Below, in pieces: positions 45,914-58,664 of a DNA stretch of 64,000 bases; the first letter of the stretch is position 1, and each line of letters starts with the position of its first letter. Under the pieces are notes generated by a model. That model did not search any database and was not told where the DNA came from. It saw nothing but the letters and a program-made list of their open reading frames with translations. This DNA is from Irpex lacteus (taxonomy: Eukaryota; Basidiomycota; Agaricomycetes; Polyporales; Irpicaceae). The stretch covers positions 434,001 to 498,000 of the forward strand of contig MQVO02000006.1 in NCBI GenBank assembly GCA_001986395.2, given 5' to 3'. The position numbers were made by a program, and so were the translations under genes.

Positions 45914-47749
45914 ATGTCTAGCGCAAAACCCAAGCAGGCTAACGGTGCTGGCAAGAAGACCAAGCAATCCGCTCCCTCGTCCACGGGCACCTCCACACCC
46001 GTGACGTCCACTCACGTCGCCATACCAGACCATTCCAGTGCATTTGAATTCATTACCTACGGAAGCGGGAAACCAGAGAAGGCGCAGTATGATGCTGAGC
46101 AAAACAAGATTAAGGCGGACATTGACGCTGTCCAGGCTAAGCTCGTATGTACTCGTCAGACCACACGTAGTTGGTTTGCACTCTTAACTAACGTACGTGG
46201 CATCAGACAGTTGTAAAGGACAAGCTTTCTGGTGGAAAGAACGGTCCTGCGGCGGAACGACGGAAGGAGTTGCTTGACGAGTTGTCCCAGATTCGCAGCG
46301 ACCAAGGGAACATCAAACAGAAGAGAAGTAATATCTTCGAGCAGGTGAACTCCATTCAAGAGGGTGTGCAAAAGAAGGTGCGTGATCTTCTCTACTCCAA
46401 TTCATTAAATATGACAGCTGGCTCACCGGCCTTGTAGATTAAGGACCTGAACGCTGCCAAGGCTAAACTCACCTACAAGACCGTCGCTGACATTGACGAG
46501 CGAATCAAGTATGTCGCTTTGCTATTTTATGCAGTGGACAACCACGCTAACATACATCCTCAGGCAATTGAACAAGCAGGTCGAATCCGGCAATCTGAAA
46601 CTCGCGGATGAGAAGCGTGCACTTGCTGAAATCTCTCAGCTCAACCGTAGCAAACGGACTGTCGAGACATTCCAAGCCGATGAAGACTCCATCCAGGCTG
46701 ACCGGGACAAGATCGCCGAACTGAAAAAGGAGCTGGACGACCCCGAGGGAAAGGCCATGGCGGAGCGTTATGACACTATCCAGGCCGAACTCGACGAACT
46801 CAAGAAGCAGGCCGACGAAGTGCACGCGGCTCGCAGCAAACTCCTTGACGAGCGAACTGCGTTGCAAGCCGAGCTCGATGTCTTGTATAACCGCAAGCGC
46901 GAGTCAGCGGCGAACTTCCGTGCGGCCAACGACAAGTTCTATACCAAGTTGACCGAGGACCGAGCCCGTCGCGCGGAGAGGGAACGTGCCCAGCGGGCTG
47001 CCGAGGAGGAGGCGAAGAAAGCTGAGATTGTCAACCGCCTGCGTGAAGAGGCAGAAATACCTGCTTTCCAAGCTCAAATTGAGGACTGTGATACCCTTAT
47101 CAACTCCTTCTCCGGCAAACCATCAGGTACTCTCTCGACTACACCTATAGAGAAGGAGAAGGCCCACCTAGCTGGTGTCGCTGAGCTTGAGCTCCGCAAG
47201 GTCGAAGCCCCGCAGGACGGTCTCGTCGTGCGCAAAAAGAAGGGTGAGGATGACGAGTCCTACTTCGTTGGCGGCAAGGGCAAGAAGGGCAAGAAGCACC
47301 ACCACAAAGCCGCACCAGCCACCGGCGACGCGCCAGCCGAGCCATCTTCCTCCGACCGCCTCAACGTCCCCCTCCCCACTCTGTCCGCCCTGCTGTCACT
47401 GTCCATCCCTCCACCCGTCTCCTCCGCAGACGTACCTCGAGTCATCGAGGACCTCAACACGAAGAAGGCTTGGTTCGTCGCCAACCAGGCGCGCGTTACC
47501 GCAGAGAACAAGGCCAAGGCGGAGAAGGAGATCCAACGTCTGACGGGAGGGAAGCACGCCAAGGTCGACGTTCCCTCTACCTCTGACGAGCTGACGCCAC
47601 CGAACGGAGGGGCTGAGCGACCAGCGGAGCCTGCACCTACGCCTGCTGTCAACAGCGAGACAAAGTCGGTGCCTGTCCCGGAGGAGGCCGTTGAGGAGCA
47701 GTTGGAGGTTGTGAAGGAGGCTGAAGAGGCTGCCGCTGCCGAGCAATAG
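45914..47749 (+). CDS. BFR1: Bfr1-like coiled-coil RNA-associated protein, 552 aa
   Basis: Bfr1 associates with polysomes and mRNPs at the ER and affects secretion and nuclear segregation in yeast. Exons 45914-46144, 46207-46377, 46438-46508 and 46564-47749 sum to 1659 nt. After a Lys/Ser/Thr-rich leader, conserved blocks are visible: GKPEKAQYDAEQNKIKADID, AKLTYKTVADIDERIKQLNK, VESGNLKLADEKRALAEISQ and FQADEDSIQADRDKIAELKK. Long heptad-repeat coiled coil runs from about residue 150 to 330. A Lys/Gly/His stretch (GGKGKKGKKHHHK) and a second short helical domain follow. The tail is Glu/Ala-rich. No signal or membrane helix is present. The call rests on the conserved N-terminal half and is firm. 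Confidence 0.92.
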
Positions 47750-48488
47750 TGCTCAACGTGTTGTTTTGTGTTGGGGGTTTATTTTCGTTTACTGTGTGTA
47801 TGCGGACTAAAATCGAAGAGGAAAGGCGTAGTCATTGGTTGGGATGCGTTGTTGGTTTGGATGTATCGACGACCTACTACTGACATATAATCATTACTTG
47901 GTGTTGTGTTTGGTACCGGCGCGACCTGTGGGTAAGCTGACTGGCATCGGTCTGAAGAGAAGATCTTCTATGTTATACCTTGTATCGTAGTATGAATATA
48001 CCTGCGTCGAATTTTGAGCTTCATGTTAGGCAGAAATCTCTTCGTCGTTTCGACCATGGTGCTGTCATCTTCAACCTAGTACTCGAAAGCAAACATGCAT
48101 TGACTATGTACATGTTCCCAATAAACTCTCTGGTCTGTCGTACTCCCTAGGGCTCTCTGGTATTCCTGAGCCAGCAAATGAATCGACACCAAAAGCGGCC
48201 CCCAGGAAGAAAAATAAAACAAACAATCCTTCCATATAACGAAAGAAGCTCGAACCATTCACTACCCCAGACCAGACAGAAAACAAAGAGACCTCATAAA
48301 ATTAATGCAACAAAGGTATTCACCACGCCTATCCATCAAACCAACCTACATACTCCCACTTTCGACAACAGCTTCTCTCCTCAATCCAACCTGCGCTGCC
48401 ACCATAGCAATCACCACAGCAGACCACGCTAACCATACGGCTGTCCTCTGATTTCTGGTTCTAGCCGTCCGCGGGAAAAGGAAGCGCA
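47750..48488. other. Convergent 3' intergenic region (BFR1 / RING-LON)
   Basis: 739 nt between two convergent stops, AT-richer than the genes. Nothing in it supports a gene, tRNA or transposon. Short in-frame stretches with hydrophobic residues near 48370-48500 on the minus strand follow the final exon of the RING-LON gene but are not needed by its model. Confidence 0.4.
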
Positions 48489-51400
48489 TCATGAAATTAC
48501 ACATCCACCAGAGAACCACCTGCCAACGAGATGCAGTTGCGTAAGAATGTGCCCTTTATAGAAGACGAGTGGGTGGGGGTGGAGGAGAGATATTCGTCAA
48601 TCATTCACGTCGCATGCTTCTTGAGAGTTTTGAGGAAGATGTGCGACAAATAGCGGACAGGTGATATCCGGTGGGAGAGAGGTAGAAGGGGGGCGAGAGA
48701 CAAACGGTTACTCACCAATGACTTCGTAATTGTTCGATCCAATGCACGACCAGCCGAAGACGCAGACGTGGTGAGCGTATCGGAAGTAATTTGGCCTTCT
48801 CGTGTTCGTCAATGGGCAGAAGCTGCATAGAGACGAATTCATCAGCGGCTGGCTCGCATCGAGGACGTAAAATGAAATGAAAGGTAAACCGACGTGGACT
48901 TACCAGCGCCATCCAGAAACTGAATTGTGCCGGATCCGTAGGCATCGGAACGATCGTCCGCTCGAGGTGCTGCACAACCCACGGCGTGCCCTGCTTCAAC
49001 TGATCCAAGAACTCATGGCATAGATTCATAAGCTCCTCGTTCGACCGCCCACGTACGACGCGATTCGAAGACGACAACGGCAGGAGTGTTGTAGTAGGGA
49101 AAGAAGTCGGCAAGCCTATTGGTTGAGAGGCAACAGAAGACCGGGAGGCAGGACTCACATGAGAGCTTGACCCCGGTGCTGATGACTCTGGCCCGGATGC
49201 TGGATCTCGAGGGGCGTTGGAAAAAATATCCTCAACGTTCGCCTCGTCCGATTCGTAGAGCGATTCCTCTTGGTCCTCTACACGCTCCACACGCGCGACA
49301 ACGTACCCGTCCAGCATCCCCCTCTCCATGATGCGGAACCGCCACGTACCCCACGTCTCGACCACGCTCCGTCCGTCAGGCAACATTTGGACGCTCTTGA
49401 TCCGTAGCATCGTGCCGAAATCGTTCCCCGGCGACGCCGGAGAGGAGGTCGGACGAGGAGGTGGGATCATGCCGAAACATGGATTGGAGGACGCGAGGCA
49501 CCGACGTAGCATTAGGCGATATCTATCAATTATGAGGGATTGATCAGCTATGCACACCATTGGCCATTGCATGGAAGAAATCTTACCGTGGCTCAAAGAG
49601 ATGCAACATGGTCGGCATACCAGGGAAACTCAATTGACACACAAATATCGGTGTGTCCAGCCTCGTGTCGCGTTCCTCCGCTTCTATCATCGAACCGCGT
49701 TCTGCATATGGGGCAGGGAATGCTTTGAGGACTATTCGCATCGACATGTCAGCATAAGTCATAGGTGGAGATTTTCCACAAATAAATGGCATAGTTGGCT
49801 GTAGAAAGTATAGGACGTGGAATAGGAGCACTCACTGATTGAGAGCACAACTTTATTACACGGCTGGTCTTGCGCATAAACATATCCCGGTAGCTCCTGC
49901 CTGCAGAGCGGACATGCCGTACTATGATCCATCGAGCGCAGCAGGCATTTCGAGCAAAATGTCTAAGAAAAGTGCAAAGAATTGTGGTGTGTCAGCATTG
50001 GGAAATTCGCGATCGAACCGTCGTGGGTGATCCGAGCAGTACAACCAGACCAGCCCGAATTATAATACAGATTTACGAATTTGAAAGTGAACTGCGCCAC
50101 ACAGTCAGACAGTCCGTTTCACCACGGAGCTATAGCCAAACGGACGTGGCGAGGGTCAGTTCGAAACACGACCAGAGCCTGTAGAACGGGTCTGGCCATG
50201 CACGGCTCGATCCACCACCCAACAACACCTTCCAAACGCTGACCAGTGGTGTTGGTGATGCCATTGGCTCCACCCACCATGTATGCGCCAAGCGCTTGGT
50301 TCCGACCCGCCCAAACGAGTAAATTGGGTCAGGCCTACCACACGGAGCCAAGAGAATAAAGCGAAAATACGGCCCTTGAGGTGCAATACCAAAGCACTCA
50401 AGCCGAACATGAAAGAAAATAGGGCCAAGGATGGTGAGGTAAGGGAAGTGAAGCGGAAGCAGAGTCTCGAGCAAGCCCCGAATAGGGAATAGAAGAACGA
50501 GGACGGGAAAGCATCCGTGTCCTCGAACTTGCCTAGATCTGCGATGGAAGCCTTCAGCGGCGCATCGTCGAGATCTGGGTAAGGTCTACGACTGAGATGC
50601 ATCGCGGCTTCTAGGCAGCACATCTGAAGCCAAGGGATCGAAGCCAAGGTCTCGGGCGAATATGAACTCTGTAGCGCGGCATAGCTGTAGGTCACTCGAG
50701 CAGTGTTGTAGTCGTCGCGACAGAAAGCAGAGAGCGCAAAATATGAAGAGCAAGCAGAAATAATGACTCACATGCTGACAAGGCGTCGTGACCGGCTGCC
50801 ACATCAACGCAAAACATATCTCGCACGTCAACTCGGACAACAGCTCCTTCTCGAACAGCGCGGACGCCGCACGTCGGTTCGACAATAGTAGCCGTGACGT
50901 CGATCGTTCTTGCGCTGACGGTAATCTTGAGTGTCGTGAAGCGAAATCGCGTGCGTCGTGGGAGTGAGTGTCTGATGTGGGAGGAGAAGTTGCAGAGGAA
51001 GGTAAGCGTCGGCGTTTTCTGGGCGGCTGTTGAGAAGGAGAAGGGGAGGGTAGCGAGGAATGGGAGGAAGATGTGGGTAAAGTTGGGGATGGAGGAAGTG
51101 AACGGGAGCGGGAGCGAGAGCGAGAGTGGCGGCGGGGGCGATGAGTGGCCGCCGTTGAATTTGAGGCTGAAGAAGAGGACGATGCGCCCATGGTCGAAAG
51201 TCCAGCGAGAGGTGCATCATACTGAAACCGTTGCAGCTCACTGTCGAGTTCCCCATGTTCCGCCGTTTCTTCTTCCTCATTCTCATCGTCCGACTGTCCC
51301 GCAGACCCTCCATGTTCTGGTAAACTCAACGACCGATGCGTCCGGGTAGTAAGACTCAGAATCTTGTTCACTGTGACATCTACCCGAGGCGCACCACTTC

Positions 51401-52825
51401 CGCTGCCTGAATCAGCACGAGCGTTCGAAGGCATTGGCATAGGTACATCTTGGGGAGATGCAGATCGAAAATTAACACCCGATTCGGGGTGTATTTGTGC
51501 TTGCTGGGCGGTCGCGTTTCGGCTCGTACACGTTGGAAGGGGACATCTTAGGCCAACGAGGCCTGGGGATGTAGGCGCAGAGGAGGAAGGAAGAATGGAA
51601 GACAGCAGTGAGCTGGAAGACGACGTAGAGGTAGAGTGGGGGCGAATGACGTGTTTAGAGCATACTGTGTGGCCGCAGTGCAGGGTAATAGGTGCTTCGA
51701 GTAGTGTAGAGAACGGGCATAGTGGACAGCGCAATAAAGGCAGAATTTTGTCTGGCATGAGCAGTTCTGTTTCGTCTTCGTCTTCTTCGTCCAGGTGGTA
51801 ATCCGTATTTGGGGCCGGAATATGTATGTTAGTAGAAGGCAGAGCAGGAGGGGGAGGAGGAGGTATACGAGAGGTGGACGCGAGGGGAGTATGACTGTCA
51901 GGTGGGTGTGGGGCTGTACTTGACGACGGTCGCACAGCGCGTGAGGATGTGGACGTCGACGATGACGGGGCTATGAAAGACAACGGTCAGCTCACTTGTC
52001 TAATAAAAGTGTGTGGGAGAGATCGAAGTTACCCGCGGAGAGATCCATGTCGGGAGAAGATCTTGTTCTGGTGGCTTCTAGACATAAGATAGGGGCAGCG
52101 GAAGTAGATGAAGGTCGACCCCGACGGTGCACATCGCGCGTGGCCCTCGAGCTCGAAGACGAAGAAGAAGCAGCGGGTGCCGGCGAGGAGGAGGAGGTTG
52201 CTGGTCGCTGGGGCGCCATCGAGGCCCGAGAGTGATCGGGTGCCGGTAATTCTGGACTCATTAAGGAAGGGGGAGGATGTGGCGAGGAGGATATACCAGT
52301 AGCATGGGCCGGGGTCGCCGAGGATGTCAGGGAGGTGTCGATGCAGCTGCTGGCGGACGATGGAGGAGAGTCGGGGGACGTCGATCTTCGGGGAAGGGAG
52401 GAGGGGCACGATCGACCAGCTGGGCTGGGTAGAGGTGTGTGGGCTGCATGGGGAGTCTGGCGGTCCACCTGCACGGACAGCGGCTCAGCATCTGCGCTGG
52501 GAGAGTCCCAATCAAGCGAGTGCGATTGCTCTCTGTGGCCTTCCGCGGGTGGACCAAGATGCACCGCCCGCAGGGGTCGATTCGGTGTCTGCGTGTGTCA
52601 TGGTATCATCACACGGCCAGGAATAAGCACAGTCTCGTGTCTCAGACGCGGAAGCCGTGCAACAAAAAGGAAACCGCTGCTTACCTCGTCCGCACCGGCA
52701 CCAATGGCGTGCTCTGTCTCTGGTCCGACCGCGCGTGTCGCTGGAATCGCCTGCTCAACGTAGTAGAGGTCGTCGAGGTCGTCGTGATCGTCGTGTCGCT
52801 GTTCCTCGTCGGGTGACGAGCGCAT
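48489..52825 (-). CDS. Two-RING plus LON-domain E3 ubiquitin ligase-like protein, 974 aa
   Basis: This is an LONRF-type protein: RING domains recruit E2 and the LON N-terminal domain binds substrate. Exons: 52685-52825, 52033-52588, 50772-51970, 49836-49962, 49587-49731, 48904-49522, 48716-48822 and 48489-48519 (2925 nt). The N-terminal third is Ser/Pro-rich and disordered. A first, degenerate RING reads RCPLCPFSTLLEAPITLHCG, then TVCSKHV, with a second C-x4-C far downstream. The complete RING is CEICFALMWQPVTTPCQHTF, then CSKCLLRSMDHSTACPLCRQ, interrupted by an 809-nt intron. The LON domain follows: RLDTPIFVCQLSFPGMPTML, LFEPRYRLMLRRCL and GTMLRIKSVQMLPDGRSVVE. It ends LRLRLVVHWIEQLRSHWWFS, then GGCVIS. 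The ATG exon lies across a 96-nt intron from a Ser/Pro-rich exon that has no ATG of its own near its 5' end. Confidence 0.9.
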
Positions 52826-54808
52826 GGACGCCTAGCGGAGCCTATAGAGCGGGACGTAGAATAAATGTGAGTGTGAATAGTCACGGTGGTAGTCTGTGTG
52901 CAACAGGCCATTCCATCCGGCGTATGTCCTCTTTTTCCTCTTGAACTCAGCCCAGCGGGCGCCGTCTCCTCTCTCTCGGTAGACACCCGATCACCCATCT
53001 CGGACGACGGTGGCGTCACGTGCGTCTTCGATCGTTCACCCTGCCACGTGTCAATCTCGTCGTTGAATCGACACTCAATTGATCGGGGCCTGGCATAACA
53101 GTTCATCCGTCCCTTCTCGGATGGTGCCGTTGGCCCTGAATATCGAATCTCACAGGCGTCGCACTCTATTTCGGCCACTGCGTGCAGCCATTATCTGTGC
53201 AAGACCTTGCGGATCTTCGCTTTCACGGTCGATGTAGTCCAATCTCATCTGACGCGGAGGGGACAACAACATGCAGAATGTCTTGCTAGCTGTCGTCGCC
53301 TTCGCACTCCGCCCGCTCTCGAGTTACCCCGCCTCTTCCATGATTGGGTCAATTCTGGAATTTCACGGCGCCTATCCCATAATTGCTTCGATAGATATTC
53401 GCGGGGTTTCCCAGCATAATTGCTCTGAGGTCAGGCTGTGCAATTGACGTCAGTCTTGGCGCCTATATGTACTGTTCCTTGCGTACTGACTCTCATTTTA
53501 GCAGACCAAATACTATTCCCTGCGTACTATAAGGATTTTAAACATATCTTAGAGTTGAGAGAAGCTGCCTCGGCCGCCGACATATGTCAATTGTAGCTAT
53601 GACAATCCCCGCAACAGTGCATCATTTCAAAATAACATAGCTACTGATAACGACCTAACGCGTGCTAGAGCGCTTCTGCAGCCTATGACCAAAACATGTC
53701 CTCATTGGTCAGAACTCTGTCTCTTGACTCTCGCTCACGTTTGTTGACGTGTAAACATAGACTCTCGGTGCTTTTATGGTGTTCCTTAAGCCTTCCCCCG
53801 CAAAGCACGCAGTGGCCTGGATGAGCCCAAGAAGGCATCGAATCGCAGTACTCGCGGACCTGGAATGCTCGCAGGATGTTGGTTGTCCCATAGTTTGATA
53901 CCCTCTGGTACACAAGCAAAGAGTCTCTGGACGCGAAGCATGTGCGGAAGTTGTAGCCTAGGCATGTTAATGGCCCTCGCACGGGAGACGTAAAGACGAA
54001 GGTTGCCGTCCGGTAAGCGAGACATGCAATGTCCAACCTTGATCGACGCCAAAGGTAACATACAGGTAATCATCTGGTCTCATAAACTTACCCGTGACTT
54101 ATAGCTGTGGGATAATGCATGATTCGCGCACTAGCTACCCTCCGCAAATATCGCACGCTCGCTATCTTTCACTCTGACGTCGAATATTGCAGCGACCGAG
54201 CTCACGGACCCATGCGTTCATTCATGGAATAAACCAAGCCCGGTGCGAAGAACTTTGCGGGTAAGGCTGGTAGCGTACTTATTGGCAGGCATGGGCGCCT
54301 TCGAGTCTGACCTGCATCATTCTTCAGTGACGTCATAATCAGGGCCAACTTTCCAAAGATGGCAACTCCCGACTTGCGCGTTCTTCCTGCCCAGGCGTTG
54401 TGCTCGTGTGAAAGAGCATTGTGATGACCAGCCACCATCGTCATGCAAAGATGCAGAGGTATAATATCCTGCGCATTTTCGATATTAACGAGCTCGACCG
54501 TTTTGCCAGTGAACGTAGGACTAAAATTATCGTGCGAGCTGTCAGAGATGTTGGCGCGACGCGGTGGACCAGAGGGCCACGGTGGAGCGGCAGGCGGAAT
54601 CAAAATCGACAGGTGGACTCAGGAGTTTTTGTGCAGCCCCTTGCAATCATCCTACGTAGGCGCAGGCACACACCGTGGGTGGAGGCTGACGTCGACGCAT
54701 TCATTTATGTATATGAACACCAACCCTCCTCATCCATCTACCCACATTTTCATCCTCCTTCCTCATCCTTCCTCTTGCCTCCCCGCCCAGTGCGGAGTGT
54801 AAGTAATC
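52826..54808. other. Divergent intergenic region, 2 kb
   Basis: This lies between the RING-LON and channel genes, which diverge. Open frames at 53683-54073 and 54202-54603 on the minus strand have no domain or splice support. The last 60 nt before 54790 are CT-rich, fitting the channel gene's leader. Confidence 0.45.
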
Positions 54809-57800
54809 ATGTAAGTTTGTCTCGACCTCAGCGTCGAGAACAGTCTTGCTCACCGTCGTGGTTGCTCGATCAGGTCGAATAACGGACCAGGGATAAACAA
54901 CGCCGGGAGCGCGTCGACGAGCACATTCGTCACCGCCCTCGTCTTCAACGCTATAGTATTCACAGCAGAAATCGCTGCCTTTACGATATTACGACCCAAA
55001 TTCCCTGCGATATATTCCCCTCGGACATTCACCCCCTCAGCCAAGTACGTGCAACTTCCTCACACAGAAAAAAATTTCCACTCGCTAACCAAACTCTGTC
55101 CTTTCCTTGCAGTTATCATGTTCAACCGATCCAAGAACATTGGTGGGCATGGCCCCTAGGCGTCTTCCGCGCCAACTATGAAAGCATCCAGGCCGCTAAC
55201 GGCCTCGACGCTTACTTCTTCGTCCGCTTCCTCTGGATGATCGTCAAGATTCTCCTTCCCATATGGCCTATCTCATGGGCCGTGTTGATGCCTATCGACG
55301 CGGTCAAGACCGGTGTGCCAGGAAATACCGGCCTCGATATCTTCACGTTTGGCAATGTCGGGAAAACCCAGCAAGCACGGTATGCGGCCCATTTAATCTT
55401 GGCGTGGTTATTTTCCTGTGAGTACATATACTGTGACGTTTTATCGAGCTGAATTGGGCTGACTATTGGGTTTAGTCTGGATTATGTACAATCTGCGGAA
55501 GGAGATGAAGCACTTCGTATTGACTCGCCAAAGGTGGCTTATCGACCCCGCCAACGCGACCTCGGCACAATCCAACACCCTGTTGATTACGGGCATCCCA
55601 CAGAAGTACTTGACAGAAGCAGCTATAAGGGATCTCTTCAGTGTGTTGCCCGGAGGCGTCAGGAAGGTCTGGTTGAATCGGTAGGTTTTTCCTGCACACA
55701 TATCGCTGTACACGTTTTGATTTCGTCTGCAGCGACCTCAAGGAGATGCCTGACTTGTACGAGCGTCAGGTCAAGGCTGCAACCAAGTTGGAGGCAGCGG
55801 AGACGAAATTGATCAAGAAGGCCTTGAAGAACTACAACAAGCAGACGAAAGCGGCCAACAAGGCCAACAGCAAGGGCAGCTCGAAGGAGCGAATCTCGAC
55901 CGATAACCGCCACTTGACCGATGTCTCCACGATTGATACCGAACGCAACGGTGTGGCCATGGCAGACGCCTATGTACCATTGAAGCAGCGCCCGTCTCAT
56001 CGCCTCCCGCCGTTCAAGTTCCTGCCATTCGGTCTTCCCTTCATGGGCCGCAAAGTCGACTCTATCGACTGGGCACGCAAGGAAGTCGCAGATACCGCCT
56101 ACGAGCTCGAACGCAGCCGCCGCCAACTCGCCGCCGATGTCGCCCACTCCTCTGCTACTTCGCACATCGAGTCGTCCTCCCCGGACTCTATCAAGCCTGT
56201 TCACAACGACCAAACATACGTCCCGCTCAACGCTGCCTTCGTCCTCTTCAACTCACAGATCGGCGCGCACCTTGCGAAACAGGCTCTCACGCATCACGCC
56301 CCATACCGCATGGCCAAACGTTATAGCAACGTATCTCCACTGGACGTCATCTGGTCCAACCTTAACATGAATCCCTACGAATCCCGCGTTCGCACCGCTA
56401 TCAGCTGGGCCGCCACCGTAGCGCTGATCCTGTTCTGGGCCGTCCCCGTCGCATTCGTCGGCGCTGTTTCCAACGTCCACGCGTTGTGCAAACAGTTTGG
56501 CTGGCTTTCATGGATCTGCACGTTACCCAGCGTCGTCGTCGGTATCATCTCGGGTATTTTGCCGCCTGCGTTGTTGGCGGTGTTGATGTTGTTGTTGCCG
56601 ATTATATTGAGGATGATGAGCAAGTTCGAGGGCACTCCGACGAGGACGGCTGTCGAGCTTAGTTTGATGACGAGATATTTCTTGTTCCAAGTTTTGGTAT
56701 GCCCCACTTCTTTTCAGCTCAGTGTGTGTAATAATCTGACCATTACTTTGTTTTCATAGCACTCGTTCCTGATCGTTACACTTGCTTCCGGCATCATCGC
56801 GGCTCTACCAGATCTATTGAACAACCCTTCGTCGGTACCGACCCTTCTCGCACAGGAGCTGCCAAAGGCATCGAACTTCTTCCTCACGTAAGTAGATCTT
56901 TCATCTGATTGTGGAATTTACTAACATCGCAGCTTCAGATACATCGTGTTGCAAGGTCTCTCTGGCTCCGCCGCAGGTTTCCTCAATATGGTTCCGCTCG
57001 CCCTGTACTACATCAAGCTTTTCATTCTCGGAAGCTCTCCCAGAAGCGTATACAAACTCAAATACGGCATGCGAAGCGTGTCATTCGGGACTCTTTTCCC
57101 GACTATGACGCTCCTCGTCGTAATCAGTAAGTTCCTCAGCACGATAAATTATGCGCAAATATACTGACCACAGTGTTCTTTGCAGCGATTACCTACTCCG
57201 TCATTTCGCCGATTATCAACGGTCTCGCCTTCGTTACCTTCTTCTTCTTCTTCATGCTGTACAAGTACCTCTTCCTCTGGCAACTCCAGCAACCCCGTGC
57301 AAACGACTCCGGAGGCCTCTTCTTCCCCAAAGCCATCCAGCACGTGTTCGTCGGGCTGTACATCCAGCAGATCTGTCTGGCTGCTCTGTTCTTCCTTTCG
57401 CAGGACAACAACCAGAAACAGAGTGCGATCCCCGAGGGCGCGCTGATGGTCGTGCTCATCATCGTCACGGTTAGTCGTCTTTCACATCACGGGATTTTCT
57501 CATGTGCTGACCTATGCGATGGCGACTTCATAGATTGGCTTCCAGTTGACTCTCAACAACTCCTACGGTCCCCTCATTCACGCTCTCCCTCTGAGCTTGT
57601 CCGACCGCATGGCCAAAGCACCTGAGATCGAAGGTACCGAGGGCGGTAAAGTCGGTGGTAACTACACTCAGGACCTCGACATGGAGATCGCCGGCAAGTC
57701 CTCTCGCAAACACCGTGAACGCGTCGCCGTGCGCCCCTCTCGTGACTCCTCATCCAACGGCTCTCCCGACGTTCATGTTGGCGGTCCGACAGACAACTCG

Positions 57801-58019
57801 ACATCACACCTCGAGGACTTTGCGCATCCCGCGAGTCGGGAGAGCCAGCAAATTGTGTGGATCCCGCATGACCCACTCGGTATTGGCGAGAACGAAGCGG
57901 CTGCGTGTCAGGCGCAGGGTGTACGAGTTAGCATGGACGGTGCCGTGATGAACGGAAAGGGCCGTGTCGACGTTGACAGGGCGCCGCCCGGAGAGAACGT
58001 GACGGCGAATACCTTCTAG
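54809..58019 (+). CDS. OSCA/CSC1-type osmosensitive cation channel, 910 aa; start codon split by an intron
   Basis: This plasma-membrane mechanosensitive, calcium-permeable channel belongs to the DUF221/RSN1_7TM group. Exons: 54809-54810 (AT of the start codon), 54874-55044, 55113-55417, 55476-55680, 55733-56696, 56760-56887, 56939-57126, 57186-57469 and 57534-58019 (2733 nt). The N-terminal helices include FVTALVFNAIVFTAEIAAFT and RFLWMIVKILLPIWPISWAV. The cytosolic RRM-like domain (NTLLITGIPQKYLTEAAIRD) is followed by a Lys-rich helical insert. The conserved pore region runs NAAFVLFNSQIGAHLAKQAL, WSNLNMNPYESRVR and MMSKFEGTPTRTAVELSLM, with YITYSV-type helices after it. A long polar tail follows the last helix. 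No in-frame ATG precedes the first helix except the one made by joining AT at 54809 to G at 54874, giving MSNNGPGINN. Confidence 0.93.
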
Positions 58020-58664
58020 GTATCCTACTTGATATAGAGCCAAATTTATCCAACGCAGACGAACCTGCAGATGTATTAATTCTTAACGACATTCATGACC
58101 TTTTACATTCTACTGTGTTGCTACTTCTCGATACGATATTGTACAGTAGATTATACCATACACGTGTTTACCAATGCACAGTAATTCATTACGCGTAACA
58201 TTTCATCATGCATGCGAGGATTGTCAACGGTACCTGTGATGATGCCTAAAACAAGTTTCAGCATCGTACGTGACTTGCAAGGTCGAGTTCCTGGGTTTTC
58301 AATAAAGCTTGAGCTGCGGTAGAACTAAACCAGAGTACGCATGTTTGTTCCAGCGTCGATGATGGGACCATGAAGCGCCACTCAGGGCTGAAGGCGTTGA
58401 GTCCGGTTCGACTGCCCTTTTAGGTAGTTCTGTTCGTTGCTTCATTCTGTTCTTATGATGCGCGTATATAGTCGTGAATACAAGATTATCAGGCCTATTA
58501 GGCTCTAAGTCGTATATTTACAACGTGTACGCTTGAACCTGCCCGGGCCATGAGGATGGCTGTATTATAGAGTTAGGTAGCAGGCTGGTAAAGCGGGAAG
58601 GAGAACTATCGATATAATCGGTGCAGGGCAATGCTCGTATATACCGCGCTGGGCGATTGAAGGA
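58020..58664. other. Convergent 3' intergenic region
   Basis: 645 nt between the channel stop and the stop of the minus-strand orphan gene. No gene is supported. A GGTTCGACT string near 58406 resembles a tRNA T-loop, but no acceptor stem or anticodon arm fits around it. Confidence 0.4.

Noticed and set aside
50156..50695. 179-codon minus-strand open frame in the RING-LON region
   Set aside because: It lies inside the intron that must be removed to join CQH to TFCSKC of the conserved RING; it shows no domain. Kept only as a reason to examine the intron.
54202..54603. 133-codon minus-strand open frame in the divergent gap
   Set aside because: No domain or conserved-looking segment, and a Pro-rich compositional start; insufficient to call a gene.
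58395..58430. tRNA-like T-loop string GGTTCGACT
   Set aside because: No matching acceptor stem, D arm or anticodon arm at tRNA spacing on either side.
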